The translations under genes were made by a program, and so were the position numbers. Below the pieces are notes generated by a model. That model had not been told where the DNA came from, did not search any database, and saw nothing but the letters and a program-made list of their open reading frames with translations. Positions 28,421 through 36,660 of a stretch of 64,000 nucleotides of DNA are shown piece after piece. This DNA comes from Marinomonas pontica (lineage in GTDB: Bacteria > Pseudomonadota > Gammaproteobacteria > Pseudomonadales > Marinomonadaceae), in contig NZ_JAODTL010000032.1 in assembly GCF_026191375.1 (NCBI RefSeq), positions 62,001-126,000 of the forward strand. The letters run 5' to 3'. Each line of letters begins with the position of its first letter. Position 1 is the stretch's first letter.

Positions 28421-29527
28421 ATGCCTACCGACTCACTAAACGCATTGCTAGAGCAGCAGCAAGCCTTGCGGTCTCGTATTGCATATCTTGAGAAAGAAAG
28501 AGATTTTATAAAAAGTTTGTACAGCAACATGCCTCAAGTGCTCCAGTCTATTTCGAAGGGCGCTTTGCTTGGTACCTTGCTAGATGGCTTTAAAATCAAA
28601 TTACAAGCGCAATTGTCGAGCGCATATTGTTTGTTTCTTGTGTGCGATAAAGATTGTTTGCAGTGGCGCTTGCAATATACCGATGGCATTAATGACGCTT
28701 TATTAAATTCAAATAGCCTATTGGGCATAGTGCCCAAAGCCTTGGTTACATTTGCCGCGAGCCCTTCTTGTCCGAAGCGACATGACAGCAGTATTCAAAA
28801 CGCATCTGGTTGGGAGCATTGGTCGTCATTCATTAAAAAACACGCCTTCACCGATGTGTCCATGGTCAGTGTGTCTGATGGTCAAGGCGCGATCTATTTG
28901 ATGTTGGCATTTCAGCGTGAAGAGCATCGTTTAGAAAGTGAGTTGATGACGCTGGCGTTAGACGCGTATTCCTCTTGGCTCAGCGCTGTGTTCGAAAGAG
29001 AGAAAGCAGACTATTTACTATTGGAAGACAGTCACCGAGACCCATCCACGGGCTTGTTGCGTCGATACAGTTTTGAAAACAGTTTTGGGATTGTGTTGAA
29101 AGATGCGAGACGTCATTTTTTACGTGCCGCGGTGCTGTCCATTAAATTGTTATCAAACTCGACGATCAAAGAGGAAGAGCTAAAGGCGTTGGCGGATGTG
29201 ATGCAGGAAACGGTACGAGACAATGACCTTATTGCGTATTTTGGTGAGCGCGAGTTAGTGATGGGCATTCGTATTCAACATTTGACCGATGCTGAAATTG
29301 TTGCGGCAAAATTGTTGAAATCGTTGCATTCTTCTGCGTTTACAAACAACAAATTAGCGCACGATGGTCTGTCTATTGGTATCGCTTTTTATCCGGAACA
29401 CTCTTCTCTTGATACTCTTTATCAGGCGGCATCAATGGCGGCTAATTCCTTGAAGAATGTATCAGGCTATCGCATTGAATTTCATGGCAAATATTATAAA
29501 TCGAGTGCCGATTTTTATTCTATATAA
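28421..29527 (+). CDS. GAF-like sensor protein with degenerate GGDEF domain
   Basis: A 368-residue cytoplasmic protein. An N-terminal coiled coil (about residues 5-35) leads to a GAF-like region (about 40-190) and a C-terminal GGDEF fold: DPSTGLLRRYSFENSF near residue 207, and SIGIAFYPEHSSLDTLYQAA at the usual late strand. The active-site loop reads YFGERELVMG in place of GGDEF, so cyclase activity is unlikely. It could bind c-di-GMP or a partner, or act through the GAF domain. It occupies the place where many relatives have pilT, between the pyr genes and yggS. Confidence 0.75.
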   Translation: MPTDSLNALLEQQQALRSRIAYLEKERDFIKSLYSNMPQVLQSISKGALLGTLLDGFKIKLQAQLSSAYCLFLVCDKDCLQWRLQYTDGINDALLNSNSLLGIVPKALVTFAASPSCPKRHDSSIQNASGWEHWSSFIKKHAFTDVSMVSVSDGQGAIYLMLAFQREEHRLESELMTLALDAYSSWLSAVFEREKADYLLLEDSHRDPSTGLLRRYSFENSFGIVLKDARRHFLRAAVLSIKLLSNSTIKEEELKALADVMQETVRDNDLIAYFGERELVMGIRIQHLTDAEIVAAKLLKSLHSSAFTNNKLAHDGLSIGIAFYPEHSSLDTLYQAASMAANSLKNVSGYRIEFHGKYYKSSADFYSI

Positions 29528-29616
29528 ATGGCTTTGGTAAGCCGTTTTGGTGTGTTTAAACAATATTGTGGTTGGTGTCCATCTGGCACTTGAGTAATAA
29601 AGAGGTGTAGTGGTTC

Positions 29617-30345
29617 ATGGGTGTTGACGTAAAAGATGAGGATAGAAAGGCGATAGCGGCCAATTTGGCCTTGGTGTCTCAGCAAATAGCGTTGCTTGAG
29701 CAGCAATATCATCGAATCGCTGGCAGTGTGCGTTTATTGGCGGTCAGCAAAACGAAGCCTGTTGAAGCGCTGGAAGCGGCGTATCATGTAGGTCAGCGGG
29801 CGTTTGGTGAAAACTACGTACAAGAAGCTGTGGATAAATACCACGCTCTATCTCATTTGACAGACATTGAATGGCACTTTATTGGCCCGATTCAGTCGAA
29901 CAAGTCTCGGCTCATTGCACAGACCATGGCGTGGGTGCATTCGGTTGATCGGGAAAAAATTGCGCGCCGCCTGAGTGAGCAGCGTCCGGACAATTTGCCG
30001 CCATTGAACGTGTGTATCCAAGTCAATATCAGTGGTGAAGAAAGCAAAGCGGGCGTGTCTTTGTCCGAGTTGGACGACATGGTGGCACTGGTTAATCATT
30101 TGCCAAATATACAGCTTCGAGGGCTGATGGCGATTCCCGCCCCTCAGGTTGATCATGACGCACAATGTCGAGTGTACGAACCTTTACAGCAGGCGTTCAT
30201 TGAATTATCCAAATCTGATCGCATGATAGATACCTTGTCTATTGGTATGTCGGCGGATTTGCCCGCTGCCATCGCATCTGGTAGCACCATGGTACGTGTT
30301 GGCACGGCTATTTTTGGTGCGCGCGATTATTCGGCTAAGGCTTAA
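29617..30345 (+). CDS. yggS: YggS family pyridoxal phosphate homeostasis protein
   Basis: PLP-binding TIM-barrel protein that manages free PLP and amino-acid balance. The PLP lysine is in LLAVSKTKPVEALEAAY near residue 47, followed by FGENYVQEA, IEWHFIGPIQSNKSR near 87-101, and the phosphate-binding SIGMSADLPAAIASGSTMVRVG near the C-terminus. It has 242 residues, and GAGGTG precedes the ATG. It is followed by proC, the usual partner. Confidence 0.95.
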   Translation: MGVDVKDEDRKAIAANLALVSQQIALLEQQYHRIAGSVRLLAVSKTKPVEALEAAYHVGQRAFGENYVQEAVDKYHALSHLTDIEWHFIGPIQSNKSRLIAQTMAWVHSVDREKIARRLSEQRPDNLPPLNVCIQVNISGEESKAGVSLSELDDMVALVNHLPNIQLRGLMAIPAPQVDHDAQCRVYEPLQQAFIELSKSDRMIDTLSIGMSADLPAAIASGSTMVRVGTAIFGARDYSAKA

Positions 30346-30423
30346 TCGCGTTGATGACATGGTAAACCTAGCAGACGTTACATAATATAAAGTCGCTTGA
30401 AGAATGAACTAAAAGGACACGAA

Positions 30424-31251
30424 ATGACACTAAGTATTGCTTTTATCGGTGTTGGAAATATGGCGAGATCCATTTTCAGTGGTTTGCTTGCGAGTGGGTA
30501 TCCAGCGGAGAAAATCATGGGTACGTCTAGAACGCCAGAAAAGCGTGAGTACTATCAGCAACAATACGGTATCTCCATGTTGGCCGAAAACGAGCAAGCC
30601 GTCAGCCAAGCGGACGTGGTTGTGCTGTGTGTCAAACCTGCGCAAATGCAAGCCGTTGTAGAAGAGTTCGCGGATTATGTCCGTGATGATCAGTTATTTC
30701 TTTCTGTCGCCGCGGGCGTGGAATTAGACGCGCTGGAACATTGGTTAGCAAAACCTGTGGCTGTGGTGCGCAGTATGCCAAATACGCCATCTCAATTGGG
30801 CGTTGGTATGACGGGCTTAATCGCCAACAAACACACTAATGAATCTCAAAAAGAATGGGTGACGGAGCTGTTTGCCAGCGTTGGTAGCTCGGTATGGGTT
30901 GATGACGAAGTACACATGCACACGGTCACGGGATTATCCGGCAGCGCGCCTGCGTATTTTTTCCGCTTCCTAGAGGCCATGATCAAAAGCGCGAAAGAGC
31001 AAGGTTTGGATGAAGAAACCAGCCGTAAATTGGCAAGCCAAGCCATGCTAGGTGCCGCGCGCATGGTGATTGAATTGGATGAGCCGATTGATCAGTTACG
31101 CAAAAACATTACGTCGCCAAAGGGAACCACAGAACAAGCGTTGCTGTCCTTTGAGGCGGCGAATATAGATAAAGTAGTAGGCGATGCGGTATTCGCATGC
31201 GTAGAACGTTCGAAGGAATTGGCGAAAGCTTTTTCCGCTCAGAAAGATTGA
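30424..31251 (+). CDS. proC: pyrroline-5-carboxylate reductase
   Basis: Last enzyme of proline synthesis, reducing pyrroline-5-carboxylate with NAD(P)H. The Rossmann motif IAFIGVGNMARSIFSGLL opens the protein. VVRSMPNTPSQLGVGMTGL and the C-terminal TGLSGSAPAYFFRFLEAM with ITSPKGTTEQAL are diagnostic. It has 275 residues. The frame is open from 30397, but AAAGGA before the ATG at 30424 and the start of the Rossmann strand decide. Confidence 0.96.
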   Translation: MTLSIAFIGVGNMARSIFSGLLASGYPAEKIMGTSRTPEKREYYQQQYGISMLAENEQAVSQADVVVLCVKPAQMQAVVEEFADYVRDDQLFLSVAAGVELDALEHWLAKPVAVVRSMPNTPSQLGVGMTGLIANKHTNESQKEWVTELFASVGSSVWVDDEVHMHTVTGLSGSAPAYFFRFLEAMIKSAKEQGLDEETSRKLASQAMLGAARMVIELDEPIDQLRKNITSPKGTTEQALLSFEAANIDKVVGDAVFACVERSKELAKAFSAQKD

Positions 31252-31268
31252 TTTAAGGATTGTACAAT

Positions 31269-31811
31269 ATGCATTCAGATCCATTTATAATGCTCGTAAA
31301 GGTGATTTGTAACCTTTACTTATTCATTGTTTTGCTTCGTTTGGTGCTGCAATTGACGCGCGCTGATTTTTACAACCCGATTAGTCAGGGTATTGTGAAA
31401 GCCACCAGTCCAATTGTCATTCCATTGCGAAAGGTGATCCCTGCGTTTGGTCGTTTAGACACGGCGTCTTTGGTGTTGGCTTTGTTGGTGCAATTTGTCA
31501 CCGTGGCGTTGGTGGTTGTCATTAGTGGTGCTGTTATTGCGCCAGGGGCTTATGCGATTTATACGGTGGCCGGCACGCTTTACCATTTGTTGGATTTGTA
31601 TTTCTGGGCGATGCTGATTTCGGTGATTCTGAGTTGGGTTGCGCCGGGTGCAAATCATCCTGGCGCTATGCTAGTTGGGCAGATTACCGCGCCTTTATAC
31701 CGAACTTGCCAGCGCTTTATTCCGACGTTGGGTGGCCTTGATTTATCGCCTATCTTTATCTTTTTGGCGATTTCGTTTTTGAAGCAAGTACTGGCTCCGT
31801 ATAGTATTTAG
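31269..31811 (+). CDS. yggT: YggT family membrane protein
   Basis: Integral membrane protein with two tandem YggT repeats, each with two spans. Repeat one includes LRLVLQLTRADFYNPISQGI near residues 21-40 and repeat two ILSWVAPGANHPGAMLVGQI near 118-140. It has 180 residues. AAGGA lies nine bases before the ATG at 31269, favoured over the TTG at 31260. Linked to osmotic tolerance in some bacteria; the exact function is unknown. It directly follows proC. The frequent next gene yggU is absent. Confidence 0.93.
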   Translation: MHSDPFIMLVKVICNLYLFIVLLRLVLQLTRADFYNPISQGIVKATSPIVIPLRKVIPAFGRLDTASLVLALLVQFVTVALVVVISGAVIAPGAYAIYTVAGTLYHLLDLYFWAMLISVILSWVAPGANHPGAMLVGQITAPLYRTCQRFIPTLGGLDLSPIFIFLAISFLKQVLAPYSI

Positions 31812-31840
31812 TCTTTTAGTTAGGTGTATTGCCGTGTCGA

Positions 31841-31855
31841 GGTAACGGTTACCTT
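31841..31855. promoter_or_regulatory. 15-base inverted repeat upstream of coaD
   Basis: AGGTAACGGTTACCT is symmetrical about one central base and is flanked by GTCG and CGAC four to six bases out. It lies in the 169-base gap between yggT and coaD. It could be a small hairpin or a protein site; no known motif is recognised. Confidence 0.35.
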
Positions 31856-31929
31856 GTTGCGACGAATTGAGAACAGGGGCGTATTCCTATATGATGCGAC
31901 CCCTAAACGGGAATTAGAGCGAATAATAA

Positions 31930-32466
<537 letters not shown>

Positions 32467-32522
32467 ACCTGGTTTGTTCATTATTGTTATTTATTCCGCG
32501 ATAGACACTATGGCGGTTTTAG

Positions 32523-32783
<261 letters not shown>

Positions 32784-32802
32784 TCAATAGGTTGTTGCCA
32801 AC

Positions 32803-34539
32803 ATCGACACAAATAGTTTTATTTTTTTAGCGGGAATACTGTTATTAGTCAGTATTCTGGCCAGTTCATTTACTGTTCGTGTCGGCTTACCTTTGTTGCT
32901 TGTATTTCTGGGAATCGGAATGCTAGCAGGAGAAGAAGGAGTAGGCCGATTAGATTTTGACAACCCAAATCTTGCCTTTTTTGTTGGTAATTTAGCATTG
33001 GCCGTTATCCTTTTGGATGGCGGGATGCAAACAAAAACCAGCACCTTCCGTGTGGCCTTATGGCCTTCTTTGTCTCTTGCGACGCTAGGCGTTGTCTTTA
33101 CCACCGCTTCCGTAGGCGCTTTTGCGGCTTGGATACTGGACGTTAAACTGATTTATGGTTTATTGCTTGGCGCGATCGTTGGCTCGACTGACGCGGCGGC
33201 GGTGTTTAGTTTATTGCGCAACAGTGGCGTGCAGCTGAATGAACGCGTAGGCGGTACGCTAGAGATTGAGTCAGGTGCCAATGACCCGATGGCAATTTTG
33301 CTTGTGGTGATGCTAACCGGCTTATTGCAAAGCTCGGATTCATTAAGTTTGTGGGCTTTTCTAGGGCAGATGATCCAACAATTCGCGGTGGGCGGTGTCC
33401 TTGGTTTGCTGGGTGGCAAACTGCTGTTGATGGTATTGCGCCGTGTTCCTCTTATTGAAGGTCTATACGCACTACTGATTATTTCATGCGGTCTTGCCAC
33501 GTTTTCTGGTGTCAACATGATTGGTGGCAGTGGCTTTCTGGCGGTCTATCTTGTTGGGTTGATGGTTGGAAATGGGCGCATTAAACAACAGGATGCCATT
33601 TCTCAAGTTATGGATGGATTGGCGTGGTTGGCGCAAGCTGGCATGTTCTTGCTGTTGGGCTTGTTGGTAACGCCATCCAGTTTGTTGATTCATGGCTGGC
33701 AGGCCGTGGCGATTGCTGCGTTCTTGATATTTATTGCGCGTCCCGTTGCTGTGATCTTGTGCCTTTTGCCGTTTGATTTTCGCTGGCCAGAGCGGTTTTA
33801 TATCAGTTGGGTGGGGTTACGCGGCGCGGTACCAATCGTTTTGGCTTTGTATCCTGTTATCGCGGGCTTGTCTAATTCTGAATTGCTGTTTGAAATTACT
33901 TTTACCGTGGTTCTTATCTCTTTGTTACTGCAGGGATCGACGGTTCCTCATGTGGCGCGGTGGTTAAAAATTATTGTGCCTTCAGCGCCCGCTCCGACGA
34001 CACGATTTTCTCTGATCAATGATGTGGACGCGCATCGTTCGTTAGAATTGTATGAGTTTTTGGTTCAAGCTGAAGGCATTCGGATTCCGGCTTCTATTGT
34101 ACAAAATGTACCCAGTGCAACGCTATCGACACCGCAGTTGGTTTCTTTGGTGCGAGATGGTCGACCTATCATTGTGAATGCCGAAACGGTGTTGATGCCG
34201 TTAGATCGGATTTGGATGCTGTTGCATCCTGGTGATGTGAATGATGTGGCTCAAATTTTTTCTCAGCCGGCTTCATCGTCCTTTTTGCTGCAGAATTTTT
34301 TTGGTGAGTTTGTAATACGTGGTGATGCTTCGTTGATTGATTTGGCGAAGGTGTATGGCGTGCCTTTGGATGGCATTGATGCAGAAGATACCGCGGCCGC
34401 TTTGTTGCAGCGTCAGCTCGGGCAACATCTGGTGGTTGGGGATCGAGTTCGTTTTGGAAACATCCGTCTGACAATCAGACAAATGGACGGTAACCGCGTT
34501 GAGAGCATTGGGCTTAAATTGCTCAATAAGCAATTATGA
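32803..34539 (+). CDS. K+/H+ antiporter, NhaP2/CvrA type
   Basis: CPA1-family cation/proton antiporter with about 12 spans, then a C-terminal TrkA_C-like and CorC/HlyC-like regulatory tail. Family signatures: LGIGMLAGEEGVGRLDFDNP, LLDGGMQTKTSTFRVALWPS, GSTDAAAVFSLLRNSGVQLN and ESGANDPMAILLV. The first ATG/GTG/TTG in frame is TTG 32893, inside the first span, so the true start must be earlier. The frame is open back to 32791 and reads IDTNSFIFLAGILLLVSI from the ATC at 32803, matching the expected MD..xINS start. Either ATC is used or a base is missing near 32797; the start given is provisional. Confidence 0.85.
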   Translation: MDTNSFIFLAGILLLVSILASSFTVRVGLPLLLVFLGIGMLAGEEGVGRLDFDNPNLAFFVGNLALAVILLDGGMQTKTSTFRVALWPSLSLATLGVVFTTASVGAFAAWILDVKLIYGLLLGAIVGSTDAAAVFSLLRNSGVQLNERVGGTLEIESGANDPMAILLVVMLTGLLQSSDSLSLWAFLGQMIQQFAVGGVLGLLGGKLLLMVLRRVPLIEGLYALLIISCGLATFSGVNMIGGSGFLAVYLVGLMVGNGRIKQQDAISQVMDGLAWLAQAGMFLLLGLLVTPSSLLIHGWQAVAIAAFLIFIARPVAVILCLLPFDFRWPERFYISWVGLRGAVPIVLALYPVIAGLSNSELLFEITFTVVLISLLLQGSTVPHVARWLKIIVPSAPAPTTRFSLINDVDAHRSLELYEFLVQAEGIRIPASIVQNVPSATLSTPQLVSLVRDGRPIIVNAETVLMPLDRIWMLLHPGDVNDVAQIFSQPASSSFLLQNFFGEFVIRGDASLIDLAKVYGVPLDGIDAEDTAAALLQRQLGQHLVVGDRVRFGNIRLTIRQMDGNRVESIGLKLLNKQL

Positions 34540-34551
34540 GCCCAATCTAGA

Positions 34552-35654
34552 TTAACATTTGAACAAACGGCTTATCTCTTCGTTAGATGGAAGCTCTTGA
34601 TCGTCGTTGATCAAGATAATAAGCCCCTCCGCATTGATGATCGAATGCGTCTGCGGATGCGTGACAATGTCCCCGTTTTCTCCCACATAGCCCAACGCTG
34701 TGCCTATGTCGTTTTGGATGAGCGTCGTGACGACCTGAGCCCATGTGACCTTTTCCAGTCGCACGTTTAAACGAATGGTGTGATCGCCTTGATGACGGAA
34801 TAAGTCTTCCAATACTTGTTCTGTTCCGGGAGCAATCAGAGATCGAACCAGCATTTCAGGGTACGCGCGAACTGGTCTGATGACAGCCTTTGCGCCAGCG
34901 CTTTTGAAGCGTGGGCGGTTGGTGTCATTGATTGCTTCAGCCATGATAAACGCCGAAGAATTCAATGCTTGGATACGATGTAACGTATCAAAGGTCAGGC
35001 TATCTGAGTGGCTGTCTTGGTTGTCTTGGCAAAGCACAATGATGTATTTCGCTTTGTGCGCGCCAGCGGATTCAAGCATGCCATCTTCTAATGCGTCCCC
35101 TGTGTGATGCACCACACCTTGTGATCTTAAATCCAGCGGCAACCCTTCAGGGAAGGCCGGCGTTAATATCTGAATGGGGATATCAATCAGTTCTGGAGTT
35201 TGGCAAATTTGGTCGATCAACAGTCCCAGATAGCGTTCTGCGTCGTATTTTGGCGTATTGATAATCAGTATGTGGTTTTGCATATCGTCCCATCTCATGC
35301 GGCCTTTGATGCGCATTTCTTTGCGCGTCAGCCTGAGTTCAACATAATCACTAGCAATTTGAGCGAGCAGCGTAATTCCCAAGCCATATATCAGCAAAAT
35401 AGTCGAAAACTGTCCCCAAAAAGTAACGGCAGATATATCACCATAACCGGTTGTGCTGGCTGATGTCATGGTTAACCAAAATGCCTGCCACCAATTGAGG
35501 TCTTCGAAAAAACCATAGCTAGGCTGTGCATGGCAATCACGCCAGCCAACAGGACAAGCCGTTTTTTTAGATCGCTGGTTTCATGAAGGTGCACTTTTTT
35601 GCGAAAGCGCCGACGACTATTTTTGCGTTTAAGGAGTAATCCTAGAGAATTCAT
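34552..35654 (-). pseudogene. two-TM potassium channel with TrkA-N domain (single-base frameshift)
   Basis: Ligand-gated K+ channel of the Kch/MthK layout. The filter TTGYGDIS lies between two spans, followed by an RCK/TrkA_N domain that starts near NHILIINTPKYDAERYLGLL and a C-terminal domain. The 5' part reads to AMVFSKTS and stops at 35472. The A run 35507-35512 (T on the coding strand) has six bases; with a seventh it reads AMVFFEDLNWWQAFWLTMTS and joins the filter. The restored product has about 367 residues. GAGG precedes the ATG at 35654. It lies 14 bases downstream of trmL. Confidence 0.85.
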
Positions 35655-35668
35655 TTTACCTCGGCGTA

Positions 35669-36142
35669 TTATTCGGCATCGATTGGCATGGCATAACCCA
35701 GCTGACGCCAAGATTCGTACACCATCACCGCCACCGTATTGGATAAGTTTAAACTGCGGGAATTGGCTTGCATGGGCAGACGCAGCCTTTGTTCCAAGGG
35801 TAAAGCGTCAATGAACTCAGCAGGTAAACCGCGCGTTTCTGGTCCAAACACCAATACATCGTTTTCAACAAATGACGCTTCGCTGTGTGTGCGGCTGCCT
35901 TTTGTGGTTAGCGCGTAAATCGTGCCGATTTCATTCTGATCAACGAAGGACTGAAAGTCTGGATAACGTTTTAGGTGGGTGAATTCATGATAATCCAAAC
36001 CAGCGCGACGCAGCTTTTTATCGTCTAAGTCAAAACCAAGAGGCTCGATAAGATGGAGGTGGTAGCCTGTGTTGGCGCACAAACGAATAACATTGCCTGT
36101 ATTCGGCGGAATTTCTGGTTGGTAAAGTACAATATGAAGCAT
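35669..36142 (-). CDS. trmL: tRNA (cytidine(34)-2'-O)-methyltransferase
   Basis: SPOUT-class methyltransferase modifying the wobble base of tRNA-Leu. It opens [20 protein letters not shown]; the trefoil knot carries [13 protein letters not shown] near residues 97-109 and [20 protein letters not shown] near 121-140. The length of 157 equals that of the E. coli enzyme. It is transcribed away from the tRNA-Phe genes with the K+ channel downstream. Confidence 0.95.
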   Translation of the reverse strand: MLHIVLYQPEIPPNTGNVIRLCANTGYHLHLIEPLGFDLDDKKLRRAGLDYHEFTHLKRYPDFQSFVDQNEIGTIYALTTKGSRTHSEASFVENDVLVFGPETRGLPAEFIDALPLEQRLRLPMQANSRSLNLSNTVAVMVYESWRQLGYAMPIDAE

Positions 36143-36222
36143 GGTATTATCTCCTTGATATAAAGAGATAATACCAGACGAGCAGAAGAAACTAAGTTTT
36201 TAATTTTTTTTCAAAAAAACTA

Positions 36223-36250
36223 TTGACCCATCAAAAGGTTTCTCTATAAT
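36223..36250 (+). promoter_or_regulatory. sigma-70 promoter for the tRNA-Phe genes
   Basis: TTGACC (36223-36228) and TATAAT (36245-36250) are separated by 16 bases, followed by a GC-rich discriminator ACGCCCC and the tRNA at 36262. An AT-rich stretch with A and T tracts lies just upstream, like an UP element. It is the best promoter match in the window. Confidence 0.85.
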
Positions 36251-36261
36251 ACGCCCCACTT

Positions 36262-36337
36262 GCCCAGATAGCTCAGTCGGTAGAGCAGAGGATTGAAAAT
36301 CCTCGTGTCGGCGGTTCGATTCCGTCTCTGGGCACCA
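36262..36337 (+). tRNA. tRNA-Phe (GAA)
   Basis: 76 bases with encoded CCA. The acceptor stem GCCCAGA pairs with TCTGGGC. The D arm is GCTCAGTCGGTAGAGC, the anticodon loop ATTGAAAAT gives GAA, and the T loop is GGTTCGATTCC. It is identical to the second copy at 36421. Confidence 0.98.
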
Positions 36338-36349
36338 TGATTTAAAAGA

Positions 36350-36378
36350 AAGCCTGCTATTTTAGCAGGCTTTTTTTT
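36350..36378 (+). terminator. rho-independent terminator between the tRNA-Phe copies
   Basis: AAGCCTGCTA (36350-36359), three-base loop, TAGCAGGCTT (36363-36372), then T to 36378. It should end most transcription from the first tRNA promoter before copy 2. Confidence 0.9.
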
Positions 36379-36420
36379 GGTCAAAATGGCTTGCGTATCC
36401 TCATAGTCATTTTTCTGTTT

Positions 36421-36496
36421 GCCCAGATAGCTCAGTCGGTAGAGCAGAGGATTGAAAATCCTCGTGTCGGCGGTTCGATTCCGTCTCTGGGCACCA
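36421..36496 (+). tRNA. tRNA-Phe (GAA), second copy
   Basis: Identical over all 76 bases to the tRNA at 36262, with encoded CCA and anticodon GAA. It lies 83 bases after copy 1 and beyond a terminator. No promoter as strong as that of copy 1 is visible in the gap, so its expression may depend on read-through or a weak promoter. Confidence 0.98.
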
Positions 36497-36660
36497 TGCG
36501 TGTCTTCTTTCTTCTGTTGCTGCTTTTCCTTTCAAATGGTATTACATATTTTACTGTCGGTTTTCTGTCGCGCCGTTTATTACACAAGATAACCATTATT
36601 TGATCTTCATATCTCACAGTTTTGGCTATGCTTAATACGTTTTTGATGGAGCAAATAAAT

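Noticed and set aside
36391-36603. Short frame covering the second tRNA-Phe
   Set aside because: It reads straight through the tRNA gene; the RNA identity is unambiguous.
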